Shown here in pieces: positions 1 to 7,698 of a stretch of 33,296 nt of DNA. Source of the stretch: Clostridiales bacterium (GTDB taxonomy: Bacteria; Bacillota; Clostridia; Lachnospirales; CAG-274). The notes under the pieces were generated by a model. The model had not been told where the DNA came from, ran no database searches, and saw only the letters and a program-made list of their open reading frames with translations. The stretch is taken from contig JAJQFU010000107.1 in the NCBI GenBank assembly GCA_021200955.1, positions 1 through 33,296 of the forward strand, in the 5' to 3' direction. Both the position numbers and the translations under genes were made by a program. Position 1 is the stretch's first letter, and every line of letters begins with the position of its first letter.

Positions 1-60
1 CCCCGGGGGTTGTGGGGGGGCGGGGCGATCCGGCTCTCCCGCCTCGCCGAGCCACGCAGC
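1..60. other. GC-rich segment at window edge, no gene recognised
   Basis: By eye count about 49 of these 60 bases are G or C, far above the AT-leaning sequence around it. It holds three G runs (5-9, 14-20 and 22-25), enough for a predicted G-quadruplex on the plus strand, and a GGCTC/GAGCC pair that could form a stem. No reading frame with a start and ribosome-binding site is visible. It could be the edge of a GC-rich repeat or structured RNA, or an assembly-edge artefact. Confidence 0.4.
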
Positions 61-86
61 TCCAAAAGCCTTCGGTTACCCGGAAA

Positions 87-118
87 ATAAAAAAAGACGG
101 TGCAAAAAAAGCACCGCC
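87..118 (-). terminator. Rho-independent terminator of the ferredoxin gene
   Basis: On the minus strand an 8-bp stem (GGCGGTGC with GCACCGTC, one G-T wobble) encloses a 7-T loop and is followed by a run of T. It lies about 20 bases past the ferredoxin stop codon, the expected position for that gene's intrinsic terminator. Confidence 0.85.
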
Positions 119-138
119 AAAAGTAAAATCTGTTTTAA

Positions 139-309
139 TTAAGCCTGAGTAGGAGCACCTACAGGGCAAGCACCTGCGCAAGCACCGCAGTCGAGACAAG
201 CAGCCTCATCGATAACGTACTTACCGTCGCCTTCAGAAATGCAGCCTGCGGGACAACCGTCAGCACAAGCACCGCACATAATACAATCATCAGAAATTAC
301 ATATGCCAT
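139..309 (-). CDS. 2[4Fe-4S] ferredoxin, 56 aa
   Basis: This small acidic protein carries two cluster-binding motifs of the clostridial type, CIMCGACADGCP near the N-terminus and CLDCGACAGACP near the C-terminus. Each supplies three Cys of one [4Fe-4S] cluster plus the distal Cys of the other. Its length (56 residues) is typical of clostridial 2[4Fe-4S] ferredoxins, soluble low-potential electron carriers of anaerobic metabolism. The ATG at 309 is preceded on the minus strand by the strong ribosome-binding site GGAGGTG. The gene is monocistronic, with its own promoter (370-398) and terminator (87-118), and is divergent from tldD. The redox partner cannot be told from the context. Confidence 0.95.
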   Translation of the reverse strand: MAYVISDDCIMCGACADGCPAGCISEGDGKYVIDEAACLDCGACAGACPVGAPTQA

Positions 310-369
310 AATACAGCACCTCCATAAAATTTTATATAACTATAAAGGAATATCAATTGCCTTGACTTT

Positions 370-398
370 ATTCTAATACAAAAGCGGATTAAATGCAA
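370..398 (-). promoter_or_regulatory. Sigma-A-type promoter for the ferredoxin gene
   Basis: On the minus strand, TTGCAT (393-398) is separated by exactly 17 bases from TAGAAT (370-375). The start codon is about 60 bases downstream. Both hexamers are close to consensus, and position and spacing fit a vegetative promoter. Confidence 0.6.
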
Positions 399-485
399 GA
401 GTTTTTTTAATAATTACAAAAAATTAGCCACATCTAACCGAAAAAATTTGCATAAGTTACAAAAAAATGAAAAAGGAGCGAAATT

Positions 486-1868
486 ATGATTAAAGAAAAA
501 ACAGCTTATGAAATGTTGGAAACTGCTCTCGGCTCGGGAGCCGATTTTGCGGAAATTTTCGCCGAAAGAAAGAAAACAACCTCTGTTTCCGCCCTTAACG
601 GAAAAGCCCGATCCGCCAATTCGGGCATAGATATGGGCTTAGGCTTTAGACTTATATACGGAGAAAAAACGGTTTACGCCTATACAAACGACCTGTCCGA
701 AAAAAGTCTTTTAGCCTTGGCTAAGGATATTTCTTCAGCTTCAAAAGAAATATCAACCCTTAAGCCCATACCTTTCAGGGTCAAAGAAGCCGAAGATATC
801 CACAACGCCGTAATTCTGCCCTTTGACATATCAAAGCAGGATATTTTCGACAGGCTCAGAAAAGCCAATGAAACAGCTTTAGGCTATTCAAAGCTTATTT
901 CCGAAGCGGAAGCTTCTTTTTCCGCTTCCGAGCAGGAAATATTGATTTTCAACTCAGAGGGGCTTAAAAAAGAGGATAAAAGAGTAAGGTGCAGAGCCAC
1001 TTTAAACTCTGCCGCAAGCGGCAGCGGCGAAAAGCAAACAGGCTATATTGCTCCCGGAGCTTTAAGCGGCTATGAGTTTTTCGATAGCCTCGATTTAGAA
1101 TACCTTGCCCTAAAAACAGCTGAACAGGCGGCGGTTATGCTCAGCGCCGGCAATGCACCCAGCGGACGTTTACCGGTCGTTATAGGCGACGGCTTCGGCG
1201 GCGTACTTTTCCACGAAGCCTGCGGTCACGGTTTGGAAGCCATTTCCATAGCCAAAAATTCATCTGTTTTTGCCGGTAAGTTAGGTGAAAAAATAGCAAG
1301 CGATAAGGTGACGGCAATTGACGACGGAACAATCAAAAACAGCTGGGGTTCAATTAACATAGATGACGAGGGCACAAAAGCCACAAAAAACATTCTTATA
1401 GAAAAGGGCATTTTAAAAAGCTATATGGTGGATAATTTTTACGGAAAGAAGCTGGGGCTTAAGCCTACAGGTGCCTGCCGCAGACAGTCTTATAAGCTTG
1501 CTCCCGTTCCCAGAATGACAAACACGTATATTGCCGGAGGCAGCGACAGCCCCGACGACATAATTTCGTCAATCGATTTGGGCTTATACTGCAAGAGTAT
1601 GGGCGGCGGCTCGGTTACTCCTGCTACAGCTGAATTTAACTTTGCGGTCAGCGAAGCCTATATGATCAGAAACGGCAAAATTGCCGAGCCCGTCAGAGGG
1701 GCAACCCTCATAGGCAGGGGAGACGAAATTATCAAAAATATTGAAATGGTTGCCCCCAATCCAAAGCTTGCCTGCGGAATGTGCGGTGCGTCATCGGGCT
1801 CAATACCTGTCTGCGTAGGTCAGCCTATGCTTAAGGTCAGTGAAATGACGGTAGGAGGTAAGGCATAA
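486..1868 (+). CDS. tldD: TldD-family metalloprotease subunit, 460 aa
   Basis: The protein belongs to the TldD/PmbA (peptidase U62) family. TldD and TldE form a heterodimeric zinc protease that degrades unfolded peptides and, in some bacteria, trims leader peptides of ribosomally made natural products. The zinc motif HExxxH is visible as HEACGH at residues 243-248, marking this as the catalytic subunit. The C-terminal region keeps the conserved glycine-rich and VGQPM segment. The start follows AAGGAGCG. The stop overlaps the start of the partner gene by one base (TAATG), suggesting coupled translation. The length fits the family. No RiPP precursor or modification gene is nearby, so a general proteolytic role is more likely here. 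Confidence 0.93.
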   Translation: MIKEKTAYEMLETALGSGADFAEIFAERKKTTSVSALNGKARSANSGIDMGLGFRLIYGEKTVYAYTNDLSEKSLLALAKDISSASKEISTLKPIPFRVKEAEDIHNAVILPFDISKQDIFDRLRKANETALGYSKLISEAEASFSASEQEILIFNSEGLKKEDKRVRCRATLNSAASGSGEKQTGYIAPGALSGYEFFDSLDLEYLALKTAEQAAVMLSAGNAPSGRLPVVIGDGFGGVLFHEACGHGLEAISIAKNSSVFAGKLGEKIASDKVTAIDDGTIKNSWGSINIDDEGTKATKNILIEKGILKSYMVDNFYGKKLGLKPTGACRRQSYKLAPVPRMTNTYIAGGSDSPDDIISSIDLGLYCKSMGGGSVTPATAEFNFAVSEAYMIRNGKIAEPVRGATLIGRGDEIIKNIEMVAPNPKLACGMCGASSGSIPVCVGQPMLKVSEMTVGGKA

Positions 1869-3217
1869 TGGACATAAAGGAATTTAAGAATATTTTATTC
1901 AAAAAGGCCGAAAACGCCGGATTTTCGGAATATGAGGCAACAGGAAGCCGCTCCGAAAGCTTCAGTGTGACAATTTTTAAGGGCAATATCGAAAAATACA
2001 GCAAAAACATAACGGCCGGAGTGGGCTTCAGGGGCATAATCGGCGGAAAAACAGGCTATGCATACAGTGAAGATATTTCTGAAGAAGCGGCTGATTTTAT
2101 TGTTAAGGAAGCGGCTCAAAATGCTTATATAATGGACGAGGAGGAAACGGAAGAGGTTTACGAGGGTGAAAAGAAATACCCCGAAACCGACTTTATTTAC
2201 AACCCCGAACTCGAAAGCTTTAAGGACGAAGAAAAAATTGCTCTTGCTAAAAAAATCGAAAAGGCGGCTTACGCCTATTCCCCCAAAATAGAGCTTGTAA
2301 CAGGGGCAACTGTTGCTACAGGCTGTTCCGAAAGCTATATTTCAAATTCAAAGGGCCTTGACCTCTATAAAAAATGCAACAGCTACATCTGCGTTTTAAG
2401 CGTTATTGCTTCAGAGGGCAATAAAAAGAAAACAGGCTCGGAGATATTTTTGGCTAACCGTCTGTCAGAGTTTGACATTAACAAGCTTGTTGAAAGTGCC
2501 TGCGGAAAAGCAATAAATGCCCTTGAAGCCTCCGCAGTAAAAAGCTTTAAGGGCAAGGTCATATTTGAAAACGAAGCCTTTTCAGACATTTTAGAGGTTT
2601 TCAGCCAAAACTTTTTCGGCGAGCTTGCTCAAAAGGGATTTTCGCTTTTGGCTTCAAAAGAGGGTGAAAAAATCGCTTCGGATATTGTTACAATTAAGGA
2701 CGACCCTCTTTTGACCGACGGCTACGGCTCATCGCCTTTTGACGACGAGGGTGTTGCTTCAAGGGTCAAAACTGTTGTTGAGAATGGCGTTTTGAAAACA
2801 CTTCTTTACACCCTTAAATCCGCTAAAAAGGCAAAAGGGGAGGTACTAGCGGGAAACGGCTACAGATCCTCTTACAAGGGCAGAGTTCAGACCTCCACAA
2901 CGAACTTTTATATAGAAAAGGGAGATCTTTCATATAATGAGCTTGTTGAAAAGCTTCAAAAGGTCGTTATAATCACAAAGGTGACGGGGCTTCATGCAGG
3001 AGCAAACCCCGTTTCGGGAGATTTTTCTCTTTTATGCGAGGGCTTTTTGGCTGAAAACGGCAAAATCACAAGACCTGTTGACCAAATTACCTGTGCCGGC
3101 AATTTTTACAGCGTTATGAAGGATATTTTGCTTTTGGGAAATGACCTTAAATTTTCTATAAGCGGCATAGGCTCACCCTCTGTGCTTGTTGATAATATAA
3201 GCATTTCGGGAAGCTGA
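1868..3217 (+). CDS. tldE: TldE/PmbA-family protease subunit, 449 aa
   Basis: This second U62-family protein lies directly after tldD and overlaps it by one base; a GGAGGTAAGG ribosome-binding site lies inside the end of tldD. The N-terminal half is paralogous to TldD (compare GVGFRG here with GLGFRL in TldD), but the HExxxH zinc motif is absent. That is characteristic of the non-catalytic TldE (PmbA) partner, which shapes the central cavity of the heterodimer. Around residue 330 a conserved GNGYR motif is followed by a STTNFYIEKGD stretch, and the C-terminus carries the family's SVLVDNISISG ending. The gene is last in a two-gene operon facing eda. Confidence 0.92.
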   Translation: MDIKEFKNILFKKAENAGFSEYEATGSRSESFSVTIFKGNIEKYSKNITAGVGFRGIIGGKTGYAYSEDISEEAADFIVKEAAQNAYIMDEEETEEVYEGEKKYPETDFIYNPELESFKDEEKIALAKKIEKAAYAYSPKIELVTGATVATGCSESYISNSKGLDLYKKCNSYICVLSVIASEGNKKKTGSEIFLANRLSEFDINKLVESACGKAINALEASAVKSFKGKVIFENEAFSDILEVFSQNFFGELAQKGFSLLASKEGEKIASDIVTIKDDPLLTDGYGSSPFDDEGVASRVKTVVENGVLKTLLYTLKSAKKAKGEVLAGNGYRSSYKGRVQTSTTNFYIEKGDLSYNELVEKLQKVVIITKVTGLHAGANPVSGDFSLLCEGFLAENGKITRPVDQITCAGNFYSVMKDILLLGNDLKFSISGIGSPSVLVDNISISGS

Positions 3218-3261
3218 TTAAAAAGTCAGCTGTTATATATAAAAAAATAACTGATGGTTCA

Positions 3262-3334
3262 GGCTTGCTTACGCATTTTTAAACAATTTGTTTGATTTCA
3301 TAAATTTGTTTGTAATTTTTGCATAAGCAAGCCG
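3262..3334. repeat. Imperfect inverted repeat in the tldE-eda convergent gap
   Basis: The arms GGCTTGCTTACGCA (3262-3275) and TGCATAAGCAAGCC (right end, to about 3332) pair at 13 of 14 positions around an AT-rich centre of about 45 bases. It could form a long hairpin in transcripts of either strand. It shares the words GCTTACGCATTTTT and ATTTTTGCATAAGC with hairpins at 7626-7651 and 20995-21022. No T run follows, so it is not an obvious terminator. Confidence 0.6.
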
Positions 3335-3358
3335 GTTTATATGATATCCTAAAAAAAG

Positions 3359-3392
3359 AAAAACCCTGCAATTAAGAGCATTACAGGGTTTT
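3359..3392 (-). terminator. Rho-independent terminator of eda
   Basis: AAAACCCTG and CAGGGTTTT form a stem around a loop of about 15 bases. On the minus strand it is followed by TTTCTTTTTTT. It lies about 85 bases beyond the eda stop. A shorter T run on the plus strand means it might also stop tldE transcripts. Confidence 0.8.
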
Positions 3393-3422
3393 AAAGAATT
3401 TAAAATATTATTTCTGAAGGAA

Positions 3423-3461
3423 CCCGAAAGATGTCGGGACGTCTTCGGTACTCCGGAGACG
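3423..3461 (-). other. Two GC-rich hairpins in the eda 3' untranslated region
   Basis: Between the eda stop and its terminator are two adjacent stems. CCCGA (3423-3427) pairs with TCGGG (3434-3438). CGTCTTCGG (3440-3448) pairs with CCGGAGACG (3453-3461) with one wobble and a 4-base loop. They are markedly more GC-rich than their surroundings. They may protect the mRNA 3' end or mark a processed 3' RNA; no family was recognised. Confidence 0.55.
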
Positions 3462-3477
3462 GATAATTCTGATTGAA

Positions 3478-4440
3478 TTATTTCTGAACTAAATGGATAG
3501 CGAAGCCGCCGATTTCGTTCTTTAAGTAGATGGCTGTGGTCTGACCGTTCTTAACAACAACGTCGTTGTCGTAGTCGATTTCGCCGCCCATAGCTTCGAT
3601 GTAGCGGATAGCTCTGTTGAGATACTTTGTCTTAATAGCGATATGACCGTTTGTACCTCTGAACATAGACTTTCTTACTTCAATGCCGTCTGATGCGAAA
3701 ACAGCTGAGTTGCCGTTCTTAATGGGGAAGTTGAAAAGCTTGTTGAATTCGCCTGCGATAGCGAGAGCAGCTTCTTCATTTTCAGAGTTGATGCCGATGT
3801 GAGCAACTTCAAGACCGAGCATTGTCTGAACAGCTTCCTTACAAAGAGCAACGATTTCGTCAAATCTGCCTTCGTTTACCATATCGGGTTTAACCATCCA
3901 AGAGCCGCCGCAGCAGATAATCTTGTTGAAGCTTAAGTAGTTGTTAAGGTTTCCGGGGTTTACGCCGCCTGTAGGCATAAACTTCATATTTGTGTAGGGA
4001 CCGCACATAGACTTAATCATGTTGATGCCGCCTGCAGCTTCAGCGGGGAAGAACTTAACAACGTCAAGACCTAACTCAATAGCTGTTTCAACATCTGAGG
4101 GGTTAGCTGTACCGGGAGTGATAAGGTAGCCCTTGTCGATACAGTGCTTAACAACCTTGGGATTAAGACCGGGAGAAACAAGGAATTTAGCTCCGGCAGC
4201 AATAGCGGAGTCAGCCTGTTCGGGAGTTAAGATTGTGCCTGCGCCCACGATACATTCGGGAACCTCGGCAGCCATTCTTCTGATAGATTCTTCAGCCTCA
4301 GCTGTTCTGTATGTAACCTCAGCGCAGGGAAGTCCGCCGGCAACAAGAGCCTTAGCAAGCGGAACAGCCTTTTCAACATCGTTGATAGCGATTACGGGAA
4401 CAATACCGATAGCAGAGAGTTTTTCCAATACTTCGTGCAT
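3478..4440 (-). CDS. eda: KDPG/KHG aldolase with C-terminal VOC-like domain, 320 aa
   Basis: Residues 1-205 are a class I 2-keto-3-deoxy-6-phosphogluconate / 4-hydroxy-2-oxoglutarate aldolase, which splits KDPG to pyruvate and glyceraldehyde 3-phosphate. Visible family features are E41 in CAEVTYRT, VGAGTILT (65-72), the Schiff-base lysine K129 in VVKFFPAE, and the phosphate-binding PTGGVN. Stand-alone Eda is about 210 residues. Here about 110 more follow, starting near LEVAHIGINS and ending GGFAIHLVQK, which look like a vicinal-oxygen-chelate (glyoxalase-like) domain. The same fusion is, from memory, found in other Clostridia; its role is unclear. The ATG at 4440 is chosen because GAGGTG lies six bases upstream; an in-frame GTG at 4449 is part of that ribosome-binding site. 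No KDG kinase or Entner-Doudoroff partner is adjacent. Confidence 0.92.
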   Translation of the reverse strand: MHEVLEKLSAIGIVPVIAINDVEKAVPLAKALVAGGLPCAEVTYRTAEAEESIRRMAAEVPECIVGAGTILTPEQADSAIAAGAKFLVSPGLNPKVVKHCIDKGYLITPGTANPSDVETAIELGLDVVKFFPAEAAGGINMIKSMCGPYTNMKFMPTGGVNPGNLNNYLSFNKIICCGGSWMVKPDMVNEGRFDEIVALCKEAVQTMLGLEVAHIGINSENEEAALAIAGEFNKLFNFPIKNGNSAVFASDGIEVRKSMFRGTNGHIAIKTKYLNRAIRYIEAMGGEIDYDNDVVVKNGQTTAIYLKNEIGGFAIHLVQK

Positions 4441-4486
4441 ATCTTTCACCTCATTATAAATTTATTAGGAAATATACCTTACTATT

Positions 4487-4515
4487 ATATTATCACATTT
4501 GTTAAATAAAGTCAA
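4487..4515 (-). promoter_or_regulatory. Sigma-A-type promoter for eda
   Basis: On the minus strand TTGACT (4510-4515) and TAATAT (4487-4492) are separated by 17 bases. The predicted transcript start is about 40 bases before the eda ATG. Confidence 0.6.
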
Positions 4516-4572
4516 TAAATCATAAAAATATTTTTAATATTTGTACAAAATTTATAGGCACTCGTTTAAGTT

Positions 4573-4615
4573 AGCCTTCAGCTTGTCAAAAACTCCGTAT
4601 TAAGAGGGCTTTTTT
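4573..4615 (+). terminator. Terminator-like hairpin with no obvious gene upstream
   Basis: AGCCTTC (4573-4579) pairs with GAGGGCT (4604-4610), with one wobble and a loop of about 24 bases, and is followed directly by six T. It lies in the 378-base gap between the eda and trkA starts and does not follow any plus-strand gene. It could end an unannotated small RNA or be chance. The rest of this gap is AT-rich, with only the promoters and the trkA leader hairpin recognised. Confidence 0.3.
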
Positions 4616-4727
4616 ACTTTAAAATGTTGTCAACAAGATTTTCAAAAGCCTGTTCAGAGAAAAATTTTAAACGGAGCAGTGAATTTTCATTATTTTTTAA
4701 AAATTACTGTACTAAAGGGAAAATTTG

Positions 4728-4780
4728 TGTTAAAATAGTAATCAGTTGAAGTTTATTTTAAAGCCGAGGGAGGCTTTAAA
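4728..4780 (+). promoter_or_regulatory. Candidate trkA promoter (extended -10) and leader hairpin
   Basis: TGTTAAAAT at 4728-4736 fits an extended -10 element; no good -35 is seen. Downstream, TTTAAAGCC (4757-4765) and GGCTTTAAA (4772-4780) form a perfect 9-bp stem with a GAGGGA loop, about 40 bases before the trkA ATG. The hairpin is directly visible; the promoter is weak. Confidence 0.4.
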
Positions 4781-4818
4781 GGAATTATATATGTTATATA
4801 TGCTTTTCGGAGGTTTTT

Positions 4819-6174
4819 ATGAGGATAGTTATTGTGGGCTGCGGAAAGGTGGGCTATACCTTAGCCGAGGTTTTAAATGAAGAAGGGCACAAGCTGACTG
4901 TTATAGATAATAAGGAAGAAAATCTTTTAAATCTGACCGATAACTTAGACGTTATGGGGCTTACGGGCAACGGCAGCAGCTACAGAGTGCTTACTGAAGC
5001 AGGCATTAAGGATACCGACCTCTTGATTGCGGTGACGAATAAAGACGAAATTAATCTGCTGAGCTGTCTTGTTGCCAAAAAAGCCGGCAACTGCAGAACC
5101 ATAGCAAGGGTGAGACACCCTGAATATTATGATGAAATAAGGTTTATAAGCGAAGAACTGGGTCTTTTTATGGCTATCAACCCGGAGCTTGCTGCGGCAA
5201 CGGATATTTTCAATCTTGTCAGAGCTCCTTCGGCTATGGAAATCGACAGCTTTGCCAAGGGAAAAGCCAATATGGTTAAGCTGACTCTGCCCAACGGCTC
5301 TCCATGGGCAGGAAAAAGGGTTAAGGAGCTTCCCATAAAGGGGCTGCCCTTTTTGGTGAGCATTATTGACAGACAGGGTTCTATTGTTATTCCCAACGGC
5401 GACAGTATGATTAAAGCCGGGGACAACCTCTATGTTGTAACGGCTCCTTCCGATATGGAAAGGCTTTTTACCTCTATAGGCGTAACAACAAAGCCGATTA
5501 AAGACGTTATGATAGCCGGAGGGGGAACTATAAGCTATTATCTTGCAAATATGCTTGTTAAAAACAAGATTAAAACCACTATTATTGTGCCCAGCTTTGA
5601 AAGGTGTCAGGTTTTAAGCGAGCTTTTGCCAAATGCCATAATTATTCACGGCGACCCGACTGATCAAAATATTCTCCTTGAAGAAGGGCTTGCAAATATA
5701 GATGCTTTTATATCTTTGACTGACTATGACGAAGAAAATATTATGCTTGCGCTTTTCGCAGGAAAATATTCTAACGCAAAGCTTATTACAAAGGTTGACA
5801 AAATGAATTTCGAAAAAATGGTGCATAACTTCCCTATAGGCAGTATTATCACTCCCAAGGCTATTACTGCAGAACAGATGATAAGATGCGTCAGGAGTAT
5901 GCAGTCCGCTATGAACAGCAACGTTGAGTCTGTTTATAAATTGGCAGACGGCAGAGTTGAATCATTGGAGTTTATAGTAAACGGCAGCTCAAAGGTTACA
6001 AACAAGCCCATAAGAGATCTTAAGCTTAAAGAGGGAGTATTGATTTCCACAATTATAAGAAACGGCAAAATTGTTATCCCTACGGGAAATGACGAAATTA
6101 AAATAAACGACAGAGTTATAGTTGTTACAACTCAGAAAAAAATCACTGATTTACAGTATATTCTTGAAGGGTGA
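4819..6174 (+). CDS. trkA: Trk potassium uptake regulatory subunit TrkA, 451 aa
   Basis: This is the cytoplasmic nucleotide-binding gating subunit of the Trk potassium transporter. Two tandem RCK units are visible. The first Rossmann fold starts at once with VGCGKVG (residues 6-12), with D30 of VIDNKEE at the end of the second strand as expected for NAD binding. Each Rossmann unit is followed by a TrkA-C domain (around 140-220 and 370-451). The second Rossmann motif, IAGGGTIS near residue 232, lacks the last glycine of GxGxxG, so it may bind nucleotide poorly. Length (about 450) is normal for the duplicated form. The ATG follows CGGAGG. trkH follows directly, with the trkH ribosome-binding site in the last trkA codons. 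Confidence 0.95.
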   Translation: MRIVIVGCGKVGYTLAEVLNEEGHKLTVIDNKEENLLNLTDNLDVMGLTGNGSSYRVLTEAGIKDTDLLIAVTNKDEINLLSCLVAKKAGNCRTIARVRHPEYYDEIRFISEELGLFMAINPELAAATDIFNLVRAPSAMEIDSFAKGKANMVKLTLPNGSPWAGKRVKELPIKGLPFLVSIIDRQGSIVIPNGDSMIKAGDNLYVVTAPSDMERLFTSIGVTTKPIKDVMIAGGGTISYYLANMLVKNKIKTTIIVPSFERCQVLSELLPNAIIIHGDPTDQNILLEEGLANIDAFISLTDYDEENIMLALFAGKYSNAKLITKVDKMNFEKMVHNFPIGSIITPKAITAEQMIRCVRSMQSAMNSNVESVYKLADGRVESLEFIVNGSSKVTNKPIRDLKLKEGVLISTIIRNGKIVIPTGNDEIKINDRVIVVTTQKKITDLQYILEG

Positions 6175-6179
6175 ACAAT

Positions 6180-7619
6180 ATGAATCATAAATCCATTGTT
6201 TTTATACTGGGCTGGATAATTAAAATAGAAGGGCTTTTTATGGCTCTGCCCACACTTGCCGCCATAATTTACAGAGAAAAGGCGGGATGGTGTTTTTTGG
6301 GCGTCGGCGTTTTTGCCTTTGCTTTAGGGTCTGTTTTGACATACTTTAAACCCTACAACAACAAATTTTACGCGAGAGAGGGCTTTGTAACCGTCTCTTT
6401 GGGCTGGATTGTTTTAAGTCTCATAGGGGCTTTGCCCATTTATTTATGCGGAGAGTTTCCCAAATATATTGACGCTGTTTTCGAAATAGTTTCGGGCTTT
6501 ACAACAACCGGCGCAAGCGTCTGCCCCGACGTTGAGGCTTTGAGCCGCTGTGTCAATTTGTGGCGGTGCTTCTCCCACTGGATCGGCGGTATGGGGGTTC
6601 TTGTTTTCGTGCTTGCTATTTTGCCTATGGCGGGAGGAGGACAAAACCTTAAGCTTATGAAGGCTGAAAGCCCGGGGCCCTCTGTCAGCAAGCTTGTTCC
6701 CAAGCTTAAGGACAGCGCCCTTTATCTTTACGGAATTTATATGGCACTGACAATAATTATGTTTGCACTTTTGGTTTTGGCAAAAATGCCTGTTTATGAC
6801 TCACTCTGCACTGCTATCGGCACAGCCGGCACAGGAGGCTACGGCATAAAAGGCGACTCAATAGGCAGCTACAGCCCCTTAATTCAAAACATATGTACTG
6901 TTTTTATGTTTTTGTTCGGCGTAAACTTTAACTTTTACTTCCTTATTCTGATTAAAAGAGTTAAAGACGCTTTTTCAATAGAAGAGGTGCGGTGGTATTT
7001 TATTGTCTATGTTGCGGCTTCTGTTTTGGTGGCTCTTTCTGTCACATCTCAAAGCGGCGGCTTCTTTAACAATCTTCACCACGCCTTTTTCCAGTGCGCA
7101 TCCGTTATGACGACGACGGGCTTTTCCACTGTGGATTTTGACCTGTGGCCTCAGTTTGCAAAAATGATTATGATTGGGCTTATGTTTGTGGGGGCGTGTG
7201 CAGGGTCAACCGGCGGCGGTATGAAGGTTTCCCGTTTTATAATTTATTTCAAGACCGCTAAAAAGGAGCTTTCCTATCTTATTCACCCCAGAAGCGTCAA
7301 AATAGTCAAAATGGAAGGAAAGAAAATTGAACACGAGGTTATACGTTCCGCAAACATTTATCTTATTTGCTACGTAGTTATATTTGCAGTGTCTCTTCTT
7401 CTTCTGAGCCTTGAAAACTATGACTTTACTACGAATTTTACGGCGGTAGCCGCTACATTTAACAATATAGGTCCCGGTTTAAACCTTGTTGGGCCGACCC
7501 AAAATTTTGCTTTTTGGGGATTTTTCTCCAAAATAGTAATTATTTTCGATATGCTTGCGGGAAGGCTTGAAATCTTCCCTATGCTGATACTTTTTTCTCC
7601 CGCAACTTGGAGAAAGTGA
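6180..7619 (+). CDS. trkH: Trk potassium transporter membrane subunit TrkH, 479 aa
   Basis: This is the ion-conducting membrane subunit of the Trk system, predicted to be highly hydrophobic with many membrane segments. The four filter-like loops of the SKT superfamily can be read in order: TTTGASV (near residue 105), GTAGTGGYG (near 215), TTTGFST (near 310) and NNIGPGLN (near 430). A conserved GGGMKVSR follows the third. The last residues, LFSPATWRK, are typical of the family's C-terminus. The ATG at 6180 is chosen over an in-frame GTG at 6171 because AAGGGTGA, which contains that GTG, is a well-placed ribosome-binding site. The gene is paired with trkA. A hairpin element flanked by a direct repeat begins at its stop codon. 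Confidence 0.95.
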   Translation: MNHKSIVFILGWIIKIEGLFMALPTLAAIIYREKAGWCFLGVGVFAFALGSVLTYFKPYNNKFYAREGFVTVSLGWIVLSLIGALPIYLCGEFPKYIDAVFEIVSGFTTTGASVCPDVEALSRCVNLWRCFSHWIGGMGVLVFVLAILPMAGGGQNLKLMKAESPGPSVSKLVPKLKDSALYLYGIYMALTIIMFALLVLAKMPVYDSLCTAIGTAGTGGYGIKGDSIGSYSPLIQNICTVFMFLFGVNFNFYFLILIKRVKDAFSIEEVRWYFIVYVAASVLVALSVTSQSGGFFNNLHHAFFQCASVMTTTGFSTVDFDLWPQFAKMIMIGLMFVGACAGSTGGGMKVSRFIIYFKTAKKELSYLIHPRSVKIVKMEGKKIEHEVIRSANIYLICYVVIFAVSLLLLSLENYDFTTNFTAVAATFNNIGPGLNLVGPTQNFAFWGFFSKIVIIFDMLAGRLEIFPMLILFSPATWRK

Positions 7620-7670
7620 TTTTTCTCGCAAAAATGCATAAACGTTTTTGCATACGGACTTTGGAGAAAG
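7607..7670. repeat. Hairpin element flanked by a 10-bp direct repeat
   Basis: TTGGAGAAAG occurs at 7607-7616 (the last trkH codons) and again at 7661-7670. Between them, GCAAAAATG (7628-7636) and CGTTTTTGC (7643-7651) form a 9-bp stem with one wobble and a 6-base loop. The hairpin is a close relative of the one at 20995-21022. The arrangement resembles a tiny inserted palindromic element with a target duplication, but no other copy with flanking repeats is available to prove it. Confidence 0.5.
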
Positions 7671-7698
7671 AAATAATAAAACATTGTGAGGAATTTTT

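Noticed and set aside
4441-4449. GTG start giving a three-residue longer Eda
   Set aside because: The GTG is part of the GAGGTG ribosome-binding site for the ATG at 4440. The same reasoning rejects GTG 6171 (trkH) and GTG 14100 (M50-like gene).
7648-7679. Possible miaB promoter TTGCAT...TAATAA
   Set aside because: The spacer would be 20 bases and the -35 lies within the hairpin element; not convincing.
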